A stretch of DNA of 37,677 bases from NCBI GenBank assembly GCA_016215105.1, contig JACRLJ010000057.1, positions 1-37,677 of the forward strand. Direction: 5' to 3'. Position 1 is the stretch's first letter. Each line of letters starts with the position of its first letter. The stretch comes from Candidatus Hydrogenedentota bacterium. GTDB lineage: Bacteria; Hydrogenedentota; Hydrogenedentia; Hydrogenedentales; SLHB01. The notes under the pieces are model-generated. The model did not search any database and was not told the DNA's origin. It worked only from the letters and a program-made list of their open reading frames with translations. Positions 6,987 through 14,264 of this stretch are shown one piece after another. A program made the translations under genes and the position numbers.

Positions 6987-7085
6987 CGGGCATGACCATG
7001 GGGTCGTATGCGGCTACATACGGGTACAATTACGGGGACAAGCTGACCTCGGTGACGAGCAATTTCCCGTGGGAGAGCGCGGAAA
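6983..7085 (+). pseudogene. Second Rhs core fragment
   Basis: Positions 6983-7082 match 4052-4151 of the Rhs gene with about nine mismatches in 100 bases, in the same frame (MTGMTMGSYAATYGYNYGDK against MTGKTMGSYTATYGYNYGDK), through TSVTSNFPWESA. Its first ATG overlaps the stop of the candidate immunity gene before it (ATGA). Similarity ends at 7082, and the downstream sequence is non-coding intergenic repeat material. This piece comes from an earlier part of the core than the 6402-6475 piece. Confidence 0.8.
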
Positions 7086-7194
7086 CGAAGAACAGGGTCT
7101 GGGGTTTGGTGTCAGCAGCGCGGCCAAGCCGCGACCAAACGCATTGGCCGCAGAAGAGCATAGCGCGGCGTGGCCGAAAACAAACCGAAGACAG

Positions 7195-7234
7195 TGAACC
7201 ACGGAACACACGGAACACACTGAAAATACAGAGG
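7195..7234 (+). repeat. Short tandem repeat, ACGGAACAC units
   Basis: Two exact 9-bp units (7201-7209 and 7210-7218) sit inside GAACCACGGAACACACGGAA and a trailing ACTGAAAAT. Similar CACGGAACACACGGAA strings recur in intergenic DNA of several environmental bacteria; only one copy is present here. Confidence 0.5.
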
Positions 7235-7373
7235 AGGAAAGGGGCAAAGAAAGAAGAGAACTACCCACAGGTATTCGCAGATTGAGGAAAAGGAAATCAC
7301 GACAGGAATCAGTGAAGTCGAACGTGAGTAGTACAGCGAACATCGCGCGGCGCCGCCGTAACCAAAAGGCGCT

Positions 7374-7423
7374 CGCACGTTGGCCGTAGATTCTTCCCTT
7401 CGGTCAGAATGACACGTTGCGAG
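7374..7423 (+). repeat. Dispersed intergenic repeat, copy A
   Basis: Shares the core TTCTTCCCTTCGGTCAGAAT, preceded by ACGTTGGC and followed by a CACGTTGCG-like end, with copies at 10036-10090 and 20934-20983. All three are intergenic and lie in the same orientation. This copy lies downstream of tex. Confidence 0.7.
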
Positions 7424-7496
7424 GCCCGTATCGCAAATCACGTTGCTCGGCGCCTCTTGGGGCCTCGAACAAAATCGCGAGCCGGTCGGGGTCAAG

Positions 7497-7559
7497 GTAA
7501 CGCCGGCATCTTGCCGGCAACGCAGGGATCGAACTATGCCGGCTGGAAGCCGGCGTTAC
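7497..7559. repeat. Palindromic GCCGGC-rich intergenic element
   Basis: An outer perfect 11-bp inverted repeat (GTAACGCCGGC at 7497-7507 and GCCGGCGTTAC at 7549-7559) encloses two further GCCGGC motifs (7513-7518, 7538-7543). The DNA could fold as a long hairpin or cruciform. Translated, it gives the NAGILPA...AGWKPAL type of spurious peptide that I recognise as a mark of dispersed palindromes in environmental genomes. Confidence 0.7.
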
Positions 7560-7645
7560 ATCTGAAGAATGTGAGTTTTGCTATGCGCTTTTGGGGGTTT
7601 TCCTGATCCGCGGGCTCTGTCGCTCGCTTCTGGATTGCGTCGTTG

Positions 7646-9922
7646 CTACCGCCTGCAATTAAAGCGGGCTTCGAGGGCGCTTTTTAGGTCCACGGGTCCG
7701 GGGGCGTCCTTGGGCCTTTGGGGGCGGTTGGGTTTGGATTGCGGTCTGGGTTGCGGTTTCGGTTGAGGACTCTGTGCGGGCGTTTCGCCGGGCTGGCTCT
7801 TCATGGACAGCGAGATGCGTTTGCGGGGGAGATCGACTTCGAGGACGGTGACGGTCACGCGCTGGTGGACTTTGACCGCCTCGTTGGGGTCTTTGATGAA
7901 GCGGTCCGCTAGTTGGCTGATGTGGACCAGGCCGTCTTGGTGTACGCCAATGTCCACGAAGGCGCCGAACGCGGTGACGTTGGTCACGATGCCGGGGAGC
8001 TTCATGCCGGGGACGAGGTCGTCCATCTTATTGACCCCATCAGCAAAGGAAAAGGCCTCGAACTGCTCGCGCGGGTCGCGTCCGGGTTTGGCTAGTTCGG
8101 CCATGATGTCGCGGAGCGTCGGCAAGCCCACGGTGTCGGTCACGTAGCGGTCCAGTTGGATCTTCTGGCGCAGCGATTCGTCCTTCATCAGATCGCCGAT
8201 GGAACAGCCGAGGTCTTTCGCCATGGCGTCGACGATGCCGTAGCTTTCCGGGTGAACGGCGCTGGCGTCGAGCGGGTGTTTGCCCGTCGGGACGCGGAGG
8301 AATCCCGCGGCCTGCTCGAACGCCTTCGGGCCCAAGCGGGGCACTTTCTTCAATTGGGTGCGGGACTCGAAGGGGCCGTTGTCGTTGCGGAAGGCGACGA
8401 TGTTTCCGGCGAGTTGAGGGCCGAGTCCGGACACGTACGTGAGCAGTTGTTTGCTGGCGGTATTGACATCGACGCCGACGCCATTCACGCAACTCATCAC
8501 GACATCGTCGAGGCTTCGCTTGAGCGCAGCCTGGTCCACGTCGTGCTGATACTGGCCGACACCGATGGATTTGGGATCGATCTTGACCAACTCCGCGAGC
8601 GGGTCCATGAGGCGGCGTCCGATGCTGACCGAACCGCGCACGGTAACGTCGTGATTGGGAAACTCTTCGCGGGCCACGTCCGAGGCGGAGTAGATGGACG
8701 CGCCGGACTCGTTTACCATCACGACGGGTATCGCGGGCGGCAGTCCCAGCGCGCGCACGAAGGCCTCGGTTTCGCGGCTGGCCGTGCCGTTGCCGATAGC
8801 GATGGCCTCTATCTCGAAGCGCGCGCAGAGCGCCTTGACCTTGGCGGCCGCTTCGCGGGCCACGCCTTCTCCGGTGTGCGGATAGACAACATCATCGTGG
8901 ACGAGTTTGCCTTGGCGGTCGAGGCAGACCAATTTGCAGCCCGTCCGGAATCCCGGATCGAGCGCCAACACGTTCTTGCGGCCCAAGGGCGGCGATAGCA
9001 GAAGCTCGCGCAGGTTTTCCACGAACACGCGAATGGCCTCGACATCGGCGCGGCGTTTGAGTTCCGCCCGCACTTCCGTCTCCATGGACGGGCCGAGCAA
9101 ACGCTTGTACCCGTCCAGCGCCGCGGCTTTGACTTGCTGCGACGCCTCGTTCGCGCCCGTGACGAATGCTCCCGTGACGAGCGCCGTCGCGTCCTCTTCC
9201 GGCGGCGCCACGTGTACGGACAGAAACTCCTCGTTCTCGCCACGGAACATGGCGAGGATGCGGTGTGACGGCGCCTTGGAGACGGGCTCGCGCCAATCGA
9301 AGTAGTCCTTGAACTTCGCACCTTCGACTTCTTTGTTTTTGAGGACCTTGGCCTCACAGACGCCTTTCTCAAGGAACAACGCGCGAACGCGTTCACGCGC
9401 GCCGGGATCTTCGCTGACCATTTCCGCGATGATGTCGCGCGCGCCTTGCAGCGCCTCTTCGCCATTGGCCACGCCCTTTTCGGCATCCACATAGCGCGCG
9501 GCCTCGCTGGCGACGTCGATCGCGTCCTGCGCGAGCAGGGCGAGCGCGAGCGGCTCCAGGCCCTTTTCGCGGGCGATGGTCGCGCGGGTGCGGCGTTTCA
9601 GCCGGTACGGCAGATAGATGTCTTCGAGCGTGGTCATCGTCTCCGCGGCGCCAATCTTATTCTTGAGTTCGTCGGAGAGTAGATTGCGCTCTTCAAGGGA
9701 CTTGAGAATGGCTTCGCGGCGCTTGTCCAATTCCGCGAGTTGGTCAAGGCGATCCCGGATCTCGGTCAGCGCGACTTCGTCCAGCGATCCCGTCGCCTCC
9801 TTTCGGTAGCGCGCAACGAAGGGAATGGTTCCGCCGTCCGCAAACAGCGTCGCCGCGGCTTTGACTTGACCCGGGCCCACCTTCAATTGGCTCGCAATGC
9901 GTGCAATGTGATCGGGATTCAT
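7646..9922 (-). CDS. tex: Tex, S1-domain RNA-binding transcription accessory protein
   Basis: The frame is open from 10042, but ATG 9922 (MNPDHIARIASQLKVG) matches the usual Tex N-terminus and has GAGAGG just upstream, giving 758 residues, normal for Tex. Domains in order: Tex N-terminal helical region (1-310), a YqgF/RuvX-like RNase H fold (about 316-440, NVLALDPGFRTGCKLV), helix-hairpin-helix repeats (about 478-545, VNGVGVDVNTASKQLL and VSGLGPQLAGNIVAFR), and an S1 domain (637-708, GIVTNVTAFGAFVDIGVHQD). A Pro/Gln/Lys-rich tail (711-745) follows and is longer than in many homologues. Tex binds RNA and associates with transcription and RNA quality control. It is a single-gene unit, divergent from the AlgE-like gene. 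Confidence 0.95.
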   Translation of the reverse strand: MNPDHIARIASQLKVGPGQVKAAATLFADGGTIPFVARYRKEATGSLDEVALTEIRDRLDQLAELDKRREAILKSLEERNLLSDELKNKIGAAETMTTLEDIYLPYRLKRRTRATIAREKGLEPLALALLAQDAIDVASEAARYVDAEKGVANGEEALQGARDIIAEMVSEDPGARERVRALFLEKGVCEAKVLKNKEVEGAKFKDYFDWREPVSKAPSHRILAMFRGENEEFLSVHVAPPEEDATALVTGAFVTGANEASQQVKAAALDGYKRLLGPSMETEVRAELKRRADVEAIRVFVENLRELLLSPPLGRKNVLALDPGFRTGCKLVCLDRQGKLVHDDVVYPHTGEGVAREAAAKVKALCARFEIEAIAIGNGTASRETEAFVRALGLPPAIPVVMVNESGASIYSASDVAREEFPNHDVTVRGSVSIGRRLMDPLAELVKIDPKSIGVGQYQHDVDQAALKRSLDDVVMSCVNGVGVDVNTASKQLLTYVSGLGPQLAGNIVAFRNDNGPFESRTQLKKVPRLGPKAFEQAAGFLRVPTGKHPLDASAVHPESYGIVDAMAKDLGCSIGDLMKDESLRQKIQLDRYVTDTVGLPTLRDIMAELAKPGRDPREQFEAFSFADGVNKMDDLVPGMKLPGIVTNVTAFGAFVDIGVHQDGLVHISQLADRFIKDPNEAVKVHQRVTVTVLEVDLPRKRISLSMKSQPGETPAQSPQPKPQPRPQSKPNRPQRPKDAPGPVDLKSALEARFNCRR

Positions 9923-10035
9923 GCGCCTCTCTATCTTTTGCTGGTAGATCCAAGTTAACCCAGCAAATCCGCTGGGGGAGAATTCATTAGGCACCAACTC
10001 ATGCATGCCGAGCGCTGTGCCTGTCACGGCAGGCT

Positions 10036-10090
10036 GTCGCACGTTGGCAGTAGATTCTTCGCTACCGCTCAGAATGGCACGTTAGCAGTC
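10036..10090 (+). repeat. Dispersed intergenic repeat, copy B
   Basis: GCACGTTGGCAGTAGATTCT followed by a diverged middle and CAGAATGGCACGTTAGCAG. It is related to copies at 7374-7423 and 20934-20983. With copy A it brackets tex in direct orientation. Confidence 0.65.
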
Positions 10091-10465
10091 ATGTCTCCGA
10101 TATGAAAATGCAGGCTTCTTTTGGGAGCCTTCCTCATGCCACCCGCTATGCTGGCGTTTGCTGATTCCAGGGATGAACATCGCCTAGCATGGTGGTACCC
10201 ATTGGAGAGCCAGGATACGATGTAGTATAGACGAGATCGCCCGCGCAACGCATTTTGCCTTATTGAGCGCCAGCCGGACTTGGTTCGTTGAACGGTGGTA
10301 TACGCGACCCTATACTGAGCCGGTAATTGTTCCGGGGCGCTGATGTGGGCGGGCGGTCGCGCCGTATGCCGGTTACTGCGTCGCCCGCGTGCGCCATTGG
10401 CAAGGTTCTCATATTTTGGCTTCGCCTAAGGCGGCCCGGCCGCAACGGCAGAGTCATTGGTATGA

Positions 10466-10518
10466 CTTCTTTGTCCGCAACATCTACGCGAACAACGTGG
10501 AAGTTGCGGACAAAGAAG
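10466..10518. repeat. 16-bp perfect inverted repeat with 21-base loop
   Basis: CTTCTTTGTCCGCAAC (10466-10481) and GTTGCGGACAAAGAAG (10503-10518) are exact reverse complements. No T-run follows, so it is not an ordinary terminator. It could be an operator or RNA hairpin upstream of the AlgE-like gene, or part of a decayed gene, since the same stretch reads as an open frame. Confidence 0.75.
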
Positions 10519-10829
10519 CTAAAGAGGCAGCCGTGATATGATGGGGTATCAAATCGCCCGTGGCAGCGAGCCGCGGGGTGGTCGAGGCGTAGCGTTGAGA
10601 CAGGACCATGAGGGATACATGGTTCAGCGCGTCTGGGGTAGTGCTTGCAGGGAGAGATGTCGCATTTGGTAAGCGGGGACTCGCGGGGGCGGCTTTTCCA
10701 CGCGTCAGTGTATGGATATCTCGCAGGCGATGTGTAAGGATGGCGGGAGCATCAACAATGACCGATTCTCAGTGGGAACCAAAGTGTTTTCGGACCACGA
10801 TGAGGTCGGACGACTCAAAGGTGGTTGGC

Positions 10830-12395
10830 ATGAAACGTCGCACGATGGCAATTCGAGTACTGGTTCTGGCGTTGGCGGGTATCTTCTCGGCGGTATCGTA
10901 CGCGGAGTTGCAGAACGTGGAAGTGGGGGGGAGCATCCGGATTCGGGCTCGCTCATTCGAGAACTCGTTTGATACGTTGAGCGGGACGCCGCCGCGGGCA
11001 TTGCGCATACCGATGTTCTTCCTTCCGGAGCGTCCTATCGGTCCCTTTGGGACGAACACGCACTACGATTGGAGTACGCGTGGAAACGACAGGAACTTTC
11101 TTGAAGAGAGCGCGCGGCTGAATGTTCGCGCAGACTTCACTAACGACGTGTCGTCATTCGTTGAGCTTCGGACTTACGGCATGTGGGGCAGGGATTTTCG
11201 CAGCAACTACATTACCGGCCAGGATACGCGTTTCTACCAGGCTTCGACGGCATACCTCTATCAGGGATACATTCAGACCGACAATACGTTTGGGTATCCG
11301 CTGACGCTGCGGTTGGGCCGGCAAGAGCTTCACATGGGCAAAGGCTGGCTTATTGGAAGCAAGATCGGAATTCAGGATCGCTCGTACGATGCAATTCGGT
11401 TGACGTATTCCGAGGCGCCGCTAACGGTGGAAGCGTTTGCCGCGAAACTTCTGGAGAGGGGCACGCGGGAGCAGGACGGTGACACGGACCTATACGGCAT
11501 TTACGGGACCTACGCGGTCTGCAAAGAGTGCAACGCGTCACTGTATTGGTACTTGGTACGGGACGGCCGCAGGCAGAATGACACAAACTTCGCATGGTTC
11601 CCAGAACGCGTCGAGGATGCGTTTGGCGTAGACGATTATGATCCGACCAACATGAATACGGTTGGAACGCGGCTTTGGGGCGCGTACGCGGGTTGGGACT
11701 ATGACCTCGAACTGGCGTATCAGTTCGGTAACGCCGATTCAGTCGGGGTATTGTTCAAGACGGGCACGTATGGAGACGATCGGGCGAGCTACGGTCACGC
11801 CGCGGCCGATTTGGAGGTAGGGTATCGCTTTGACGTGAAGTACCAGCCACGTGTTTTCGTTGGCGGAGCGTACTATGGTGGTGAGGATAAGCGCGGGATC
11901 AGCTTCTGGCAGTGGCTGAGTCCGTTTGATCGTCCGGAGGCCAGCGTATCGTTCAACCGGCTATTCCCGGATTCCGCGTATAACGAGGTTATCGACAACC
12001 ATCGTACGCTGTCCAATTTCAACCAAATTCGGATGGGCGTATCGGCTAAACCGTGGGAGAAGGTCACAACGGCGCTCAGCGTATCCCACTTCGAGGCGAA
12101 CGCCCGATTCGATCGTCCCAGGACGTTCTCTGTCGGCCGATTCGCTGTGCCTGTCGCGCCATCACTTAGCTTCTGGACGAAGCAGTCATCTGGCGACCTC
12201 GGATATTTGACTGATTTCTCTGTCAAGTACGATTACAGTTCCGATCTCTATTTCCGTTTTGTCTGGCAGCACATGTTTACCGGGTCCGGACTCTCCGAAG
12301 GTAATTTCGTAATCGGTCAGGGACTGGAGTACAGCGGCGGGACCGGGCATGACGACGCTGACTACTTCTGCTTTGACACGGGAATTACGTTCTAG
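10830..12395 (+). CDS. AlgE-like (alginate export family) outer-membrane beta-barrel protein
   Basis: The frame is open from 10608, but ATG 10830 has a good Shine-Dalgarno (AGGTGG) and begins a classic signal peptide (MKRRTMAIRVLVLALAGIFS, cleavage after AVSYA). This gives 521 residues. The mature protein is strand-rich with alternating aromatic residues and ends in Phe (DTGITF), the mark of outer-membrane barrels. The block LRLGRQELHMGKGWLIG, then DRSYDAIRLTY, matches the alginate_exp family signature. Relatives are 18-strand channels for acidic polysaccharide or small solutes. No alginate synthesis genes are nearby, so the substrate is open; a porin role is equally possible. Two Cys lie close together (VCKECN), unusual for a barrel. 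Confidence 0.8.
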   Translation: MKRRTMAIRVLVLALAGIFSAVSYAELQNVEVGGSIRIRARSFENSFDTLSGTPPRALRIPMFFLPERPIGPFGTNTHYDWSTRGNDRNFLEESARLNVRADFTNDVSSFVELRTYGMWGRDFRSNYITGQDTRFYQASTAYLYQGYIQTDNTFGYPLTLRLGRQELHMGKGWLIGSKIGIQDRSYDAIRLTYSEAPLTVEAFAAKLLERGTREQDGDTDLYGIYGTYAVCKECNASLYWYLVRDGRRQNDTNFAWFPERVEDAFGVDDYDPTNMNTVGTRLWGAYAGWDYDLELAYQFGNADSVGVLFKTGTYGDDRASYGHAAADLEVGYRFDVKYQPRVFVGGAYYGGEDKRGISFWQWLSPFDRPEASVSFNRLFPDSAYNEVIDNHRTLSNFNQIRMGVSAKPWEKVTTALSVSHFEANARFDRPRTFSVGRFAVPVAPSLSFWTKQSSGDLGYLTDFSVKYDYSSDLYFRFVWQHMFTGSGLSEGNFVIGQGLEYSGGTGHDDADYFCFDTGITF

Positions 12396-12423
12396 CGATC
12401 TTGAGTTGGGAATCGAGTCTCGA

Positions 12424-12473
12424 AGCCATTCCGAGCAGCGTTTCGCGCGCGGCTCGGGATGGCTGTTCTATTT
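12424..12473 (+). terminator. Possible terminator after the AlgE-like gene
   Basis: AGCCATTCCGAGC (12424-12436) and GCTCGGGATGGCT (12452-12464) form a 13-bp stem with one G-T pair, followed by a weak T-rich GTTCTATTT. It lies 29 bases past the stop codon. The poor T-run lowers confidence. Confidence 0.45.
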
Positions 12474-12521
12474 GTGGACGAGGGTCTTGCGGTGGCGGCA
12501 AGGCAATTGCGCCGCCTGACG

Positions 12522-12530
12522 TGATATAGT
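12522..12530 (+). promoter_or_regulatory. Possible extended -10 promoter for the MATE gene
   Basis: TGATATAGT fits TGn plus a -10 hexamer (TATAGT at 12525-12530), 57 bases before the ATG. No good -35 is seen at the usual distance, as is common for extended -10 promoters. Sequence match only. Confidence 0.3.
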
Positions 12531-12587
12531 CCTGTGTCTATCGTACCTTTTCCCCCTGCGCGGCTAAACCCGCTTTGACATGAGCGC

Positions 12588-13973
12588 ATGAAACAATTCG
12601 ACAAGAGTCTGGTTTCCGGAAGTGTGGTCGGGTCTGTCTGGAAACTCGCGTGGCCCGGAGTCATTCTCAATCTGACGAACGGTGTTCCCGGCTTTGTGAG
12701 CCAAGCCCTGGTGGGACACTATTTCGGGGCCGACGCGAACGCGGCGATCGGAGCGGCCTGGACGATATTCCTGGTTATGCTTGTACTGATCTCCTCGTTG
12801 TTCAATGGTATGGCGGTGCTGATCGCGCGCTATACCGGTCAACAAGATCGGGAGGCCCTCAGCCGGGTCGCGTATCAGACCTTTCTCACGGCGACGCTAT
12901 TCTTGGTTCTTGTCGTCGGACCATTGGGTTATGTGTGCGCGCCCAGTTTCCTGTCATTCGTGAATGCTTCGGCGCAAGTTCACGACTACGCGTTGCCGTA
13001 CGTGCGCATACTGTTCACGTGCTCGGCCGGCATGTTCCTCATGTTCATGTTGAGCCAGGCGATGCAGGCGTCCGGGGACATGAAGACGCCCATGGCCTTG
13101 TCTATATTCAACTCCGCGCTCAACTTGATCCTGAGCGCGGCATTCATCACCGGCGCGGGCCCCTTTCCGAATTTGGGCGCGTCTGGCGCAGCAGTGGGGA
13201 GTTGTCTCGCTCCGTTCTTCACGCTTGCGATTGCGCTGGCGTTGGTGCTCCGGGGGAAGATGATTATCCAGGCGCCCAAACGCTTCACGCTTATCCCAGA
13301 CCTGGCCGTGATGAAATTGGTCGTGCGGATTGGCGTTCCCGCGGGACTTCAGAACGTAATCCTGAACATTGGCGGTGTGATCTTAATGCGCATTATAGGG
13401 TCGTTACCGGACGGGGCCGCCGCGCAGGCCGCGTACGCGCTCTGCTACTCTCAGCTCTTCAACACGGTCACGTTTGCGTCATATGGATTGCGGGGCGCAT
13501 CGTCGATCGTGATGGGGCAGAATATCGGCGCCGGAAAGACGGAGCGCGGCATGGCCGGCGTCCGCGTCTCGGCAGGTATGGGGATGGTATGGGCGGCGGC
13601 TATTGGGGTCTGCTTCTGGGTATTCTCGTATCCGCTCCTTGCGGTGTTTGGGGCCACGAGCGGGCCAGTACAGGAATATGGCGCGTCCTTCTTGCGGTTC
13701 TTGGCGTTCTCGGGCGTCTTCCTGGCTGGCGGTTTGGCGTACACGGGAGCGCTTCAGGGCGCGGGCGACACCAAGAGCCCCATGTATATCGCCTTCATCA
13801 CGCAGCTCGGCGTGCTTCTGGGAATCTGCGCCCTGTTTGACCACCTGCATCTGCTCTCGACCACCGTCATCTGGTTCGCCATTCTCAGCAGTCACGCGTC
13901 GCGTTTTCTGGCTACCTACGCGGTCTACCAGCGGGGCGCCTGGAAGAGGATTACGCTGGACATAAGGCACTAA
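12588..13973 (+). CDS. MATE family multidrug/metabolite efflux transporter
   Basis: 461 residues with about 12 hydrophobic segments in two similar halves, the normal size for MATE proteins. The N-terminal half has LAWPGVILNLTNGVPGFVSQ and VGHYFGADANAAIGAAWTI, close to the family pattern P-x(n)-D/G-ALGA. The second half repeats it (IGVPAGLQNVILNIGG) and includes YGLRGASSIVMGQNIGAGK, the conserved GQN-G-G motif. ALQGAGDTKSPM and MQASGDMKTPM are the two G-D-x-x-x-P loops. MATE proteins export cationic drugs or metabolites in exchange for Na+ or H+; the ion and substrate cannot be read here. It starts 192 bases after the AlgE-like gene and seems to be a separate unit. Confidence 0.93.
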   Translation: MKQFDKSLVSGSVVGSVWKLAWPGVILNLTNGVPGFVSQALVGHYFGADANAAIGAAWTIFLVMLVLISSLFNGMAVLIARYTGQQDREALSRVAYQTFLTATLFLVLVVGPLGYVCAPSFLSFVNASAQVHDYALPYVRILFTCSAGMFLMFMLSQAMQASGDMKTPMALSIFNSALNLILSAAFITGAGPFPNLGASGAAVGSCLAPFFTLAIALALVLRGKMIIQAPKRFTLIPDLAVMKLVVRIGVPAGLQNVILNIGGVILMRIIGSLPDGAAAQAAYALCYSQLFNTVTFASYGLRGASSIVMGQNIGAGKTERGMAGVRVSAGMGMVWAAAIGVCFWVFSYPLLAVFGATSGPVQEYGASFLRFLAFSGVFLAGGLAYTGALQGAGDTKSPMYIAFITQLGVLLGICALFDHLHLLSTTVIWFAILSSHASRFLATYAVYQRGAWKRITLDIRH

Positions 13974-14264
13974 GTTCCGGTGATGGTTGTGGAACAGGCT
14001 CTTCGGGAGAAGAAGACGAAGGGTTGGAACAAGCGGCAGACGCGAACGCACGCGACTATCGGCCACGCCAAAGTGCGAATTCTGCCTCTGGCGATCAGGT
14101 TGCTGTTCGAATTCTCCTCTCCATGCGGCAGTTGCAGCGTTTGAACTGCGCATTTTGTCTTCTTATGTCACCATCTGGCGTTCGGCTTCAATCTTATGTG
14201 TAGGCAGGACAACAGGTGGTCTGGTGTCCGAATCCGCGGTAGAATACGGTTGCGGAGAACGATC

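Larger units (their letters stand above)
7086..7645. other. Gene-free region with three kinds of intergenic repeat
   Basis: No gene is seen. It holds a short tandem of ACGGAACAC (two units at 7201-7218), a dispersed repeat copy at 7374-7423 and a palindromic GCCGGC element at 7497-7559. It separates the Rhs relics from the 3' end of tex. Confidence 0.6.
9923..10829. other. Divergent intergenic region between tex and the AlgE-like gene
   Basis: It must carry promoters for both flanking genes, but none stands out. It holds a short hairpin CCCAGC/GCTGGG at 9959-9976, a dispersed repeat copy at 10036-10090 and a 16-bp inverted repeat at 10466-10518. An open frame running through that inverted repeat to TGA 10539-10541 reads SHWYDFFVRNIYANNVEVAD and on. 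It looks coding-like but has no start, and may be a gene relic. Confidence 0.5.

Noticed and set aside
8156-8998. 280-codon open frame antisense to tex
   Set aside because: Shadow of tex; no family resemblance.
10608-10829. N-terminal extension of the AlgE-like gene
   Set aside because: The signal peptide and Shine-Dalgarno place the start at 10830; the extension has no secretion signal.
12650-13840. 396-codon frame overlapping the MATE gene in another phase
   Set aside because: Arg/Gly-rich translation without hydrophobic pattern; the MATE frame has all family motifs.
14100-14125. Possible tRNA T-loop (GTTCGAATTC)
   Set aside because: The flanking bases do not form a T-stem, and no cloverleaf can be drawn.
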